Shown here piece after piece: positions 48,840 through 58,924 of a stretch of DNA of 64,000 bases (the stretch's first letter is position 1; every line of letters begins with the position of its first letter). This stretch comes from Chinchilla lanigera (taxonomy: Eukaryota; Chordata; Mammalia; Rodentia; Chinchillidae): contig NW_004955404.1 in the NCBI RefSeq assembly GCF_000276665.1, positions 31,333,637 through 31,397,636 of the forward strand. Reading direction: 5' to 3'. Made by a program: the position numbers and the translations under genes. The notes under the pieces are model-generated. The model had not been told where the DNA came from, searched no databases, and worked only from the letters and a program-made list of their open reading frames with translations.

Positions 48840-49020
48840 GGCTGGGTGTGATAGCCCACGCCTGTAATCCCAGCATTCAGGAAGCTGAGGCAGGAGGATC
48901 CTTGCAAGTTTGAGACCAGCCTGGGCTACAAAGTGAGCTCAAGGCCAGCCTGAACTGCATAGCGAGACCCTGTCTCAAAAAAGACAATCAATCAATAAAT
49001 AAATAAATAAATAAATAAAA
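48840..49020 (+). mobile_element. B1 SINE with target duplication, plus strand
   Basis: GGGCTGGGTGTGATAGCCCA to ACCCTGTCTCAAAAAAGAC and an (AAAT)n tail, with the internal duplication. The perfect flanking repeat AAATCTTTTCATT (48,825-48,837 and 49,024-49,036) marks the insertion. Confidence 0.95.
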
Positions 49021-49261
49021 ATCAAATCTTTTCATTAAGAAAATTAATAAAAATAAATAAAATTTCTCATGACTTCCCAGAAAACAACTAACAAAATCAT
49101 GTTTATATTTTGAATAAAGCATGTTGGCTGCAATCACTGCTAAGAATTGCTCTCTAACATTAGGGTTTTTTTTCTTTTTAACAAAGTCTCACTAGCACTT
49201 TCAAGTTTAGAGAAGTGACATCAAGAATCAACAAGTGGGATCATATCAAATTAAAACTCTT

Positions 49262-49360
49262 GGGGCTGGGGATTTAGCTCAGCGGCAAAGCGCCTGCTTG
49301 GCAAGCACAAGGTCGTGAGTTCGGTTCCCGGTACCGGAGAAAAACCAAAAAAAAAAAAAA
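49262..49360 (+). mobile_element. ID SINE, young copy, in an L1
   Basis: GGGGCTGGGGATTTAGCTCAG to GGTTCCCGGTACCGG and an AGAAAAACC-A(n) tail. The flanking repeat AAAACTCTT is present. It splits the L1 ORF2 tail. Confidence 0.96.
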
Positions 49361-50214
49361 ACTCTTCTGCACAAAAGGAAATAACCGACAAGGTAAAGAG
49401 AAAACCTACAGCATGGGAAAATTTTTTCTAGCTATTCTACAACAGAAAAATAATATCTAGAATATATAAAGAACTCAACATAAAAGACTCAAAAAATAGA
49501 CAACGTAAATGAGTAGATACTTCTCAGAAGGAATACAAATGGCCAGTAAGTATATGAAGAAAATGTTCCACATGTTTTCTGGCTATTAAAGAAATGCAAA
49601 TTAAAAACACTGAGAATCCGTTTTAGCTCCTTAAACAATGACTATTATCAAGAAATCAAGCAATAGCAAACGATGACAAGGCTTCAGGGTGGGTGACCCT
49701 TCTACATTGTTGGTTGGAATGTAAGCTAGTACAACCACTACAGAAATCAGTATAGTCTCCTCAAACAACTACAAATAGAAACTCCATTGAACTCCTTCTA
49801 GGTATCTTCCCCAAAGAGTTAAAAATATTGTATTTCAGTGACACATACATACCCATGTTTACAGCAGCACAATTCATAAGAGCTGAATTTTGTAAGCAGC
49901 CTATATGTTCAACAATGAAGAAAATGTAGTGTTTACACACAATGGAGTACTGCTCTGTCATAAAGAAGGATAGACTCGAGTCATTTATAGGAAAATGGAT
50001 GCACCTTGAGACTATAATGTTAAGTGAAATAAATCAGACACATGATCCTAAATACTGCATGATTTCTCTTACATGAGAAACCCAAAATATAAGTAAAGAG
50101 TAAAATAAAAGACATATAATAGGAAACAGGGAGCTAGATCTTTTGTAAAAGGGGAGGGAACCAAGAGATGGAGGGAGGGAGAAGAGGATAAAAAGAACTA
50201 AAATGCGTTATGTA

Positions 50215-50384
50215 GGCCAGGTGGCATGGCGGACGCCTGTAATCCTAGCACTTGGAAGGCTGAAGCAGAAAGATCTCTGTGAGTTCAAGGCCAGCCTGGG
50301 CTATATTGTGAGTTCCAGGCCAGCTTGAATTACATGGCAAGATCTTGTCTCAAAAAACAAAACAAACAAACAAACAAACAAAAA
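50215..50384 (+). mobile_element. B1 SINE in the L1 3' UTR, plus strand
   Basis: GGCCAGGTGGCATGGCGGAC, TTCAAGGCCAGCCTGGGCTA and TTCCAGGCCAGCTTGAATTA, ending TTGTCTCAAAAAACAAAAC and an (AAAC)n tail. Confidence 0.92.
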
Positions 50385-50952
50385 AGATGTGCTATGCACA
50401 TGTACGAACTCCCCACAAGGAATGTAGCACTATGTACATATTCTAAAAAAAAAAAAAAACTGAAAAAAGTTTAATACCTATTGACTGTGTTAAAATTCAA
50501 ACAAATCTATTTTTGCAAATGTTTGCTGGCTTTACTTACACAGTAGTTTGAACCAAAAATGGTTCGGAATGTTCCAACAAACCAATCTACCTCAGGGGCA
50601 GATTACATTCATAGCCAGAGAAAAGGAAGTGACAGACAGAAAATAGAACTGAGGGACAGAAACAACCCAATTGGTCACAGCTGGCATAAGTTTTATTTGA
50701 ACATAGTTTAAACAGATGACTGCTTGTGGTTGGCTAAGACTCAACAATTTATTATACACATACGTTATAACTTCTCCATATATTAGATTAGATTATAATT
50801 GCTATGTATTAAGAAACTTTTAAGCTAAATTTAATTCAGTTTAACAACTGAAATTATATGTAATTACTAAAAATGCTTCTATGAATTTAGTATCATTTTC
50901 AAATGATGTTTTAATCATTCTGTTTTTTGAAAAGCAACAGTAAACATTCATG

Positions 50953-51100
50953 AAGGTTGGAGGATTGCAAGTTAAAAGCCCAGCCTGGACATCTTAGTGA
51001 CTTGGTGAGACTGTTTTAAACTTTTTTAAAAAATGTTTAAAGGGTTGGGGATTTAGTTCGGTATAAAGGCCCTGGGTACCCAGTACTGGAAAAAAATCTT
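50953..51100 (+). mobile_element. B1-dID SINE, degraded
   Basis: A B1 right part (GTTGGAGGATTGCAAGTTAA, AGCCCAGCCTGGACATC, GGTGAGACTG) is followed by a shortened ID half (GGGTTGGGGATTTAGTTCGG ... GGCCCTGGGTACCCAGTAC). Confidence 0.7.
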
Positions 51101-51863
51101 TACATTCTTTAGCACCAAAAGCAAGCAAAATAAACAAAAGGTAGTGACCAGCATATCCCTGAATGATAAAAATCAGGCCAGGTGGACATCTAGACCGATC
51201 AAAAGTAAACAGAGTTAAAACTCACTGTAGTGCCAGACTTGACAATGAACTCAACCTGGCACCCCTTAGATCCTTTTACAGGATCACAGTGACACTGAAA
51301 GACTCCAACCCAGAGATAAAGGGAGGGCAGTTAAGTAGCAAGGTGGTGAAGTAAGGTAGCCTGTTCTATGCCAGTGACAAGAAGGACTGTATTTACACCT
51401 CAATCTAGATAGCACCATTAACCCACAGACTATATACCATTGACGGACCAATGCAATGAGCAGTCTACCCAGTTTTTAATCTCATCTGTATTTTATCTGT
51501 TCACTGTATGGTTTTTTGATGTCCCAACAGAGACAGAGGCAACTATTAGTTATAGAAAATTAAAGGTGCTACAGAAGACACCTAAAATTAGAGAGTCCAG
51601 GCTGTGTTTTCTACTACTTTGTCACCCATTCCATGACCTTGCTAGAATCAAGCTTCACCTTGGTCTCTGCCTTCAAACCATTACATAACTTGGTTTTAAA
51701 GTAATGTTTAATCATAAACCAGCCTTGCTACATTATTCATATTCCAAACACAGCATTTCCAACCTGATAATAATCCAATATCACTATTATCTTAAAAGAT
51801 AGCATTCCTACGTTTGTTTTGACTGTGAGGCTAGCCCCTGAGCAGACAAACCAGGTTTGTATT

Positions 51864-51864
<1 letters not shown>

Positions 51865-51896
<32 letters not shown>

Positions 51897-51906
51897 ACGC
51901 ACACAT
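51865..51906. repeat. (GT)n turning into (AC)n, alternating purine-pyrimidine run
   Basis: About 15 TG units run straight into TACACGCACACAT, giving roughly 42 bases of strictly alternating purine and pyrimidine. Confidence 0.95.
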
Positions 51907-51927
51907 CCTATGGTGCACAAGAAGTTC

Positions 51928-51995
51928 CATGGCAGAGTGCTTGCCTAATCGTCTAACATGCAAGAGGCCTTGAGTTGAATCCTCAGCACTGCCCT
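51928..51995 (+). mobile_element. ID SINE, old copy
   Basis: CCATGGCAGAGTGCTTGCCT, GCAAGAGGCCTTGAG and TTGAATCCTCAGCACTGC (some gaps between). The 5' end is lost. Confidence 0.7.
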
Positions 51996-52214
51996 CCCAA
52001 GAGAGTATATACAAATATGTATCCATACATATATACACACATATATATGAGGTATAAGCACAATCTCAAGGGAACAAAAAGAAAAATCAATAAAATAAGT
52101 CAGACCACTACACCTCACATTCCACTCTTTCTTCTCCAAAACAAAATTAATTTTAGAAATTTTAACTTTGGTTACAAGAATAACACAACGCATTAGCCAT
52201 TTAAAATCACAGAT

Positions 52215-52308
52215 GGAAAGTTAGAGGTACAGTTCAGTCATACTGAACTTTCTTTGCACTCCTCACCTAAACCCCTAGGTTCAATCCTGAGCACCATTAA
52301 AAACAATA
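52215..52308 (+). mobile_element. ID SINE, old copy with internal change
   Basis: AGAGGTACAGTTCAGTCATA and AGGTTCAATCCTGAGCACC are the ends of an ID. The middle is diverged or replaced. Confidence 0.6.
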
Positions 52309-52506
52309 AAACTAAAAAATATAAATCACCGATGGAAATTGGAAGTGGCAAGGTCATTCTGAAGTGGAGGCTAATCATCAATCAAAGTTTCACAAGGTCA
52401 GTAGTTTCTCTAATCTGGGATATTAAGAACTGCAGTTGAAAATAAAAGTACCAGACAATATTATATATAATGGGTACAAATTATATATTATAATCTCTGT
52501 AGGTAC

Positions 52507-52526
52507 ATATATATATATATATATAT
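52507..52526. repeat. (AT)n microsatellite
   Basis: Ten AT units. Confidence 0.95.
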
Positions 52527-53775
52527 GAATGATCCATTTATGCTGCAATTTATGTAGGGAGAAGTAACAGAAAAAGCAAAATACAGCAAGAATATTAGCA
52601 GATAAGAGAAAGTTTTACATTATACAGTCCTTACTTTTCAAAAACACTTTATAAAATACTTTGGAATCAACATTTTATCTTCAAATTGTGAGTTCTTAAA
52701 ATTAATAGGTTGTGGCAAGGAGAGTCATTCATTCTGCTTCTTTTGGCAAGAACAATATTTTAAAATATGTGCTTTGGTTGTAATGACAAAGCTAAAAAAA
52801 GAGGGAGAGATGTGGACAAAGACTAGAAAAATGAAATAAACCTAACAGTGAACCTACTGCTGTCACTTCAAATGCCCATCTCTTATTAAGCGTTTTTGAG
52901 GAGTTCATTATATAAAAATTTCTCACAGAAACCCTACACAATAATGAGCAAGCTAGGACAAACAAGGAATTCTTAGTTTTCTAAATTCTGCAAGCCAAAC
53001 AACAACAACAACAACAAGAGTGTCGAAGTGTGAAATGATCCAAGTTCACTGATTCCTAAGCAAATGCAAAGCATGAAGTCACAAACTCCATACAGGACCT
53101 GTGCACGACCCCCAAAACATCGTCCTGCCTCTTGCCCACTCCCTGCATTCCAACGCTCCAACACAGAACGGCAAATTTGTCTTCTAAAATAACGCAAAAC
53201 ACACACAACTAATGGAAAGTTACAGTTAGAAGCCTTGCCTCTTCAGAGTTTATGAATGAGGAAAGTTATTTCTCTTAACTACATAGCTAGAATTCTTCCA
53301 CTCTCATTTCAATTGAAAATAGAGCGTTTATCCTTTTCCCAACTGCCCCTGCCCTCCCCTCACACCTTTCTAAGTCACCTCTGGGCCAGCTCAATATCCC
53401 AGTCCAAAAGGACACCAAAAGTTAATTTCTTAAGCCTCCCTGCTGTCTAGTGGGCAATGCTAACCACAGCTCCCATTCCTGTACACAGTGTCAGAAATCC
53501 AGGTTCATTCTCTACTTCCTCTACATATATATTTGTTTAAAGAAAAATTAATTATTTTTAAATGCTGTTTGCTCCAGAATTCTTGAACATGTTGTTTTTC
53601 TCATGGAATAACCTTCAAGCCTAATTCAAATTTTTAAAAACTGTACGTTGAGTAAACTGACACGTGGCATCAATAACTCCACAAGTACTGCAAGGCCGAG
53701 GGAATCAACAATATTCTAACCATCAGTTGTGCCTGATTTACACCGGCTTCTTCTGCCTCGCTTTAAGTCATTTCG

Positions 53776-53842
53776 AGGCTGGGGGTGTAACAGCTCAGAG
53801 ATGCCAACACCCCAGATTCAATCCCTTGTACTCAAATAATTC
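53776..53842 (+). mobile_element. ID SINE, old and internally deleted
   Basis: GAGGCTGGGGGTGTAACAGC, ACCCCAGATTCAATCCC and TTGTACTC fit an ID with a deleted middle. It lies just outside the CpG island. Confidence 0.65.
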
Positions 53843-54553
53843 ATCATTTCTACTCAGGAGTATAAAGATTAGAAGTCACCAATTAACCTTCTACAGATCC
53901 ACGCAGCCTATTCCCCAGGGCTGATGCGGAGACTACCTCCTCCTCTGCATAGAGGAGAAGGAGACATCCCGTCTAGAAAGCACAGCTGGGAAAACAACCG
54001 CTCTTCGACGAGTGACCCCAGCTATCTCAGTGTCATCAACGCCCAACCTGAGGGACAAGCCGCGAGCTCACCCCGTGGGCCGGCGCGCAGGGAGAAGGCT
54101 CCCTCCAGGTGCGCCCAGGTGTGCCGCTCCTCCGCCGCCCTCCCGTCCCGCCCACATCGCACTCACTACCCTCGCTCTCCAGGCGCGAGGCGGGCATCCC
54201 TGCTCCGGCCACTCCCCAGAAACGTACCGAAGACCCCGGCCCAGCTCTGAGCGCGCTGGCTGCGCCCACCGACCGGCAGCTCGGCGAGCAGAGCCGGGAG
54301 GGCCGGTCCTGGGGAGGCGCGCTGCCCGCCAGGCGGGCAGGCGCCGAGGACGTGAGGGCAACGCTGAGCCTCGCTGGGCATTCAGCGGTAGGAGAGGCCG
54401 AACTCGCCAAGTGCCCAAAACCGCCGCCCCTTCGTTCCCGGGAGGCCGGCGGGGGAGGCCAAAGCGCAGAGTGCCCACAGCCGCGGTCCCCACGCGACGC
54501 CCGCCCCCAGACCCCAAACTCCCGCGCCGAGAGGAGCAGCAAAAGGCACTCAC

Positions 54554-54622
54554 CTCCACCCATCTCTGAGCCTCGGCGAACGCCACGGAGCAGTCGGCTT
54601 CTGGCTCCTCGACCCCTTCCAT
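54554..54622 (-). CDS. LMO7: First coding exon of an LMO7/LIMCH1-family gene (probably LMO7)
   Basis: Minus-strand ATG at 54,622 opens 23 codons. The exon ends in phase 0 at a strong donor, GAG|GTGAGT, at 54,554/54,553. The peptide starts MEGVEEPEADCSV and ends AFAEAQRWVE. From family knowledge, LMO7 and its paralogue LIMCH1 are cytoskeleton- and junction-associated proteins with an N-terminal calponin-homology (CH) domain, and both begin that region with an (A)F-x-EAQ-(R/K)-W-(V/I)-E segment. The acidic leader and the R and V residues fit LMO7 better than LIMCH1, whose leader is proline-rich. A phase-0 break just before the CH core also fits the way alternative LMO7 N-termini join the same next exon. 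The exon lies in a CpG island, as expected for a 5' end. The rest of the CH domain is not in this window, so the intron would exceed 54 kb. Longer open frames through the exon run past the donor and look like GC-rich chance frames. Family is fairly sure; LMO7 versus LIMCH1 is inference. Confidence 0.62.
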
Positions 54623-54764
54623 GGCGAGGGCAGGAGAGCGGGGCGACGAGGGCGGCGCGGAGCTCCCGTCCGTCTCGGCCCGGGCCGGGGGCGCGGGCTG
54701 CGGGGCTGCGCTCGGCTCGGCCGTGGGGCTCCCGCCTGTCTTTCCCTCCGCTGCGCCCGTGCAG

Positions 54765-54775
54765 TTTTAAATTTT
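54765..54775 (-). promoter_or_regulatory. Possible TATA-like AT element upstream of the LMO7-like exon
   Basis: The minus strand reads AAAATTTAAAA, an isolated AT block in otherwise GC-rich sequence, 143-153 bases upstream of the ATG. If used, transcription would start near 54,735-54,745 and give a 5' leader of about 115-125 bases. CpG-island promoters often lack a working TATA box, so this is only a candidate. Confidence 0.3.
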
Positions 54776-54935
54776 CGAACCTACAGAACTTGTAGACCTC
54801 GTTTCTCGGAACTCCTGAAACGCACCCCAAGCCACCAGACCCGAGCCGGCGCGGGCGACGACGGGGGCGACTGGAGCGCGCAGCACCAGCCGGGACCCAG
54901 TTCAGACCCGACAGTCCCGGCGCCGCGCCTCCCCC

Positions 54936-55477
54936 NNNNNNNNNNNNNNNNNNNNNNNNNNNNNNNNNNNNNNNNNNNNNNNNNNNNNNNNNNNNNNNNN
55001 NNNNNNNNNNNNNNNNNNNNNNNNNNNNNNNNNNNNNNNNNNNNNNNNNNNNNNNNNNNNNNNNNNNNNNNNNNNNNNNNNNNNNNNNNNNNNNNNNNNN
55101 NNNNNNNNNNNNNNNNNNNNNNNNNNNNNNNNNNNNNNNNNNNNNNNNNNNNNNNNNNNNNNNNNNNNNNNNNNNNNNNNNNNNNNNNNNNNNNNNNNNN
55201 NNNNNNNNNNNNNNNNNNNNNNNNNNNNNNNNNNNNNNNNNNNNNNNNNNNNNNNNNNNNNNNNNNNNNNNNNNNNNNNNNNNNNNNNNNNNNNNNNNNN
55301 NNNNNNNNNNNNNNNNNNNNNNNNNNNNNNNNNNNNNNNNNNNNNNNNNNNNNNNNNNNNNNNNNNNNNNNNNNNNNNNNNNNNNNNNNNNNNNNNNNNN
55401 NNNNNNNNNNNNNNNNNNNNNNNNNNNNNNNNNNNNNNNNNNNNNNNNNNNNNNNNNNNNNNNNNNNNNNNNNNNNN
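54936..55477. other. Assembly gap, 542 N
   Basis: An unbroken run of N between GC-rich flanks, inside the CpG island. The odd length suggests an estimated rather than placeholder gap. High GC content is the likely reason for the missing reads. Confidence 0.99.
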
Positions 55478-56534
55478 GAGCCTCGCCGCGCTCCCGTCTC
55501 CCGCCTGCTCGGCGAGGTGCGGGCCGTTTATTCGATCGTCCTCACAAATAGCCACAAAACGGCCACCTTTACATCGTGGGTACATGGGGGTCGGGCAGGA
55601 GTGTGAGGGGTTTCTCGGTGTCCACGGCGGGCCGGAGGCGGAGGGCGCACAAGTTGGCGCCGATCCGAGCAACGCGGAGACGTCGCATCACTTCACCTTT
55701 CGAGTAGGAAGAAGATGGGTTTCTTCCTCACGAGAAGGGAACAACACTTTATTCTTATTTTTCTGGTTGGCTGTTTACGTTCTGTGATGAAAAACACTCA
55801 AGGTGTAGAGTGGTTAGTATAATGAATACCGAAAGCCTGGCGTCTGTATTTACTAATTTGCATTTTGCCTTATTTACCTCATTTACTGCTGAAGCGTTTT
55901 AAAGTTAGATGAGTTGATGGCAAGTAGTATGTCGTCTTTAAAAGGACACTTTCCTACATTACCATCCCATTTTTCACACCTAAACTAACAATAATTGGCT
56001 ATCCAGGCTCAAATTTCTCCAGATGACCCCTGACCTATCAAACGGGGGCTCACTCCGTGGACGGACAGGCAGTGTATTTGATTTCTCCCCGTTGCTTTAC
56101 AAGAGCCGTTCCTTCTCCCCTCCCCCTGTTTGTGGAATGGCATTGTCCCCTTGAAGAACTGAGCTGCCTTCTGGGTCTGGCTTGTGCTTCTGTGGTGTCT
56201 TCAACATATTTCTCCTTCCTCTGTACTTCCTGTCCCCTGGAAGTTAGAGCTAAAGACCGGGTTGGAATCCAATTATTCTTCTGAATAAAAACCATCTGGG
56301 TTGGGTGATGAGTTTTGTTTATTTGGTATGGCTATTTTTGTTCATCTCCTTTTTTTTTCTTTTTTTCTTTTTCATTGGCCCTGTCTGTAATCAGTGGATC
56401 TGTTTGAAAGAGTTGGCAAGGATCAGGAATACAGTTGTTTCTGCTGAAGTGGGAAGACACAGACCCAACCATCTCTGCCTCTTGCCTAACGCTCCAGTCA
56501 GGCCAAACTCACAGAGAGGATGGAATAAGAACAA

Positions 56535-56722
56535 AATAAAAGCCAATAGGAAACAGGAAGATCAATCTTTAGCCAAGGGAAGGGAACCAAGAGATAGCAG
56601 AGGAAGGAAAGGGGATGAAAAAGAACCAAGATGTGTTGTGTGTGTGGACTAGCTCCCCGTGAGGAATGGGATCACGTACTGCAAACATGTACCAGCAAAA
56701 ATTTTAAAAATAAAAAAGAAAC
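56535..56722 (+). mobile_element. L1 LINE 3' tip, plus strand
   Basis: Resembles the terminal part of the 49-50 kb L1: AATAGGAAACAGGAAGATC, AGGGAACCAAGAGATAGCAG, a purine-rich stretch, CTCCCCGTGAGGAATGGGAT and an A-rich tail. Heavily 5'-truncated. Confidence 0.82.
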
Positions 56723-56984
56723 TGGGAGAATTCTTTTTGGCTATCCAAGAACTGCTGTTAAGTATTGAAGAATACCTTGTACATATAAAGGGCTAGATGT
56801 TCTAAGTAATTTTAAAAAGTTTTAAAGTCTAGGCAGACACTGAATCCTTCACATTCTCAGTCAGCTAGAAGGGAACACTGCAAGCTTCGTAACGATTGCC
56901 ATTTCACCTTCAGGACAGCTGCCCAGGATGTGAAGTAGCGCACAGGTTTGGAAATCTGAATGTCTTCGGTTACCAAGTTACCAG

Positions 56985-57125
56985 AATCTCTGAACTGCAA
57001 TTTCCTCATCTGAAAAGTTTGGAGAGAATAATTATTTTAAAGGATTTTTGTGAGAATTAAGTTAACCCAGATGTAAAAGCCCAGGGCATTGCTTATCATG
57101 GAGTAGATAATAAATGATGGTTATC
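56985..57125 (+). mobile_element. MIR SINE, 3' half
   Basis: CAATTTCCTCATCTGAAAAG, then TTTTTGTGAGAATTAAGTTAA, GCCCAGGGCATTGC and GTAGATAATAAATG follow the MIR core and 3' region in order. Confidence 0.75.
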
Positions 57126-58098
57126 TCCCTTAGGTCTCCCTCTGTCTCAGTGGTAGCACATCAAATAAATATTTCCTTAAAAATGGAGATTTCATGTATT
57201 TATTCAACCACTTAAATGGAAAGGCTGTAAGATATTGCAGATTCTAGTTAAGTAAACTCAGGCACTAGCCATTGCTCAGGCTCTGTAATGCTGCAAATTT
57301 GCAACTCAGAAACTCAAAGGTAATTCTTTACCTTCTATCAGTCACTGGGGTACTTTATCCTTCTGGGAAGATTTCTACAGGTCTACAGAGAAAGACTCCT
57401 GCCTTACGAGTTTAAAATAAGATTCACAATAATATAATTCTATCATCCAAAAAAAGTTGAAGTACCTTTCAGTGGTACACAAAGCAGTACAGATACCATA
57501 TTTTTCATGCCTTAGCAATGAAATGAACTGTTTGGAGAAAGGGGCACAATCTCTCTGGAAGGTCTTCTGGCAATACTAAACATCAAGTGTGTTTCAAAGG
57601 CCCATGCTCTCTCTCAGCAATTCCATTTCTGGGAATTCATGCTAAAGGCTATGGACAAAGATACATGCACAGATAGCATCTGTGATAGAGATACCCCATC
57701 CAAACCTCCTTTCTTAGGAAAAGCTGCAGCCCACCACTGGGGTCTGTGGTCAATGGATGCTTCCAGCTGTCAGCCCCCTCCCCGAGTGCAGGTCTCACTG
57801 CGGAAGGCAGCCTTACCTGGGGTCATCCCCTATGGAGCATCTGTCTTCTTCATAGTTAGCAACTTGCAGTTTAGAAGCCCAGCTTTTTCAATTCAGTGAG
57901 GGCCAGGCCTTCTCAGCAGATCCTGGAGTCTGTTTGGGCTTCTATTGGGCTTCTTCCTTGCTCATCCCTGTTCCTTCCCTCTTCCATATACAGAGGGAGA
58001 TCCTCACTGTCTTGTATCTCAAACACAATTTGCATTAGCTTTTGGAGAACTCAAAATCTGATGCTATCAAACATGATTCCTTAACAGTGAGAATCCCA

Positions 58099-58214
58099 GG
58101 GACTGGGGATTTAGCTCAGCGGCAAAAGCGCCTGCCTGGCAAGCGCAAGGTCGTGAGTTTGGTTCCCGGTACCAGAGAAAAACCAAAAACCAAAAAAAAA
58201 AAAAAAAAAAAAAA
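58099..58214 (+). mobile_element. ID SINE, young copy
   Basis: GGGACTGGGGATTTAGCTCAG to GGTTCCCGGTACCAG and an AGAAAAACC-A tail. The flanking repeat GAGAATCCCA is present on both sides. It lies in the upstream flank of the LMO7-like promoter. Confidence 0.96.
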
Positions 58215-58312
58215 GAGAATCCCAAAATGAGACATAACTCAGAACAAAGAACTGACAGTAGCAGAGTAAAAAGTATCACTGACTATTGCAGCTAATAAGA
58301 ATTTCTTTATAG

Positions 58313-58512
58313 CAGGGCATCTCAACAGAAGTTGGATTGACAGTTTGGGTTTGGTAATTCTTTGTTATGGGAGATTATCCTCTTCACTGTAAGATTTTCA
58401 GCAGCATCTATAGCCTTCCACTAGATGCCAGTAACATCCTTGTAGATGTGATAACCAAAAATATCCTCAGACATTGCCTAACATCTTCTGGGGGACCAAA
58501 TCACTCCATAAT
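58313..58512 (-). mobile_element. MER20 (hAT-Charlie DNA transposon)
   Basis: Near full-length MER20 in reverse orientation: GGGCATCTCAACAGAAG, GGTAATTCTTTGTTATGGGA, GCAGCATCTATAGCCTTCC, CACTAGATGCCAGTAACATC, CCAAAAATATCCTCAGACATTG and TCTGGGGGACCAAATCACTC (quoted pieces are consecutive). MER20 is a short non-autonomous placental-mammal element. It lies about 3.7 kb upstream of the LMO7-like ATG. Confidence 0.85.
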
Positions 58513-58924
58513 GAGGATTGTTATTCAAAAGGAGAGACTGACTTTCTTAGGAAATGCTTTGGTACAGTGGAATTGTGCCTTAGGCCCAAGTTCCTTGCAA
58601 CAAAGGACTTGGGTAGGGTGGAGAGAAATCTGGGTGAATTGGAAGAACAAGGGTGCTCTGTAGTATAAATGAGGAAGGGTAGGGACTGAGTGATGCCTGG
58701 GGCAAAGATTTTAAGAGAGAGGGAATCTTCTGGCTGGAAAAATTGAAAGAAGAGACATGTAAAGTGGAAATGAGCCTAATAAAAGTATTGAATTTGTGCA
58801 CTGTGCATATTACTCAAAAAGTGTCTGTGCTTATGGAGCCACAGAAACCTAACATCTGGATTACATGTGGTATGAGTCAGTAGTAGCTTAGTGGAGGAAC
58901 AGATTTAATACAAGATATACACAT

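Larger units (their letters stand above)
49216..50456 (+). mobile_element. L1 LINE 3' end, plus strand, with ID and B1 insertions
   Basis: Begins in ORF2 (AAGAATCAACAAGTGGGATC). It is interrupted by an ID at 49,262-49,360 and resumes ACTCTTCTGCACAAAAGGAA. It continues with the conserved 3' blocks (ACACAATGGAGTACTGCTCT), is interrupted by a B1 at 50,215-50,384, and ends CCCCACAAGGAATGTAGCAC plus an A run. Confidence 0.92.
1..54553 (-). other. Presumed first intron (partial) of the LMO7-like gene
   Basis: Everything below the donor at 54,553 should be intron on the minus strand, by inference from the single exon found. I looked for a minus-strand exon continuing the CH domain and for the alternative LMO7 N-terminal exon and recognised neither. 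Open frames in this stretch are short, overlap repeats or low-complexity sequence, and resemble no protein I know. The sequence is filled with L1, SINE and LTR copies listed separately. Confidence 0.5.
53990..55690. promoter_or_regulatory. CpG island / promoter region of the LMO7-like gene
   Basis: GC content and CpG density rise sharply from about 53,990 and stay high up to the gap at 54,936. They resume at 55,478 and fade by about 55,690, while the flanks are AT-rich and CpG-poor. GC-box-like runs such as CCGCCCC occur near 54,423 and 54,498. The island covers the coding exon at 54,554-54,622 and its upstream side. Such islands usually mark broad promoters active in many tissues. Whether it also fires on the plus strand cannot be judged, because 542 bases of its centre are missing. 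Confidence 0.85.

Noticed and set aside
54554..54622. LIMCH1 instead of LMO7
   Set aside because: Not excluded, but the LIMCH1 leader is proline-rich and its segment reads closer to FSEAQKWIE. The acidic leader and RWVE here favour LMO7.
54012..54795. Plus-strand open frames of 185 and 228 codons
   Set aside because: Same GC-rich composition, overlapping frames on both strands, no recognisable domain.
54036..54830. Open frame of 264 codons on the minus strand in the CpG island
   Set aside because: Arg/Gly/Ala/Pro-rich, typical of a GC-rich chance frame. It uses a different frame from the exon ending AFAEAQRWVE and runs through its splice donor.
54902..55672. Open frame of 256 codons on the minus strand
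   Set aside because: Most of it is N from the assembly gap.
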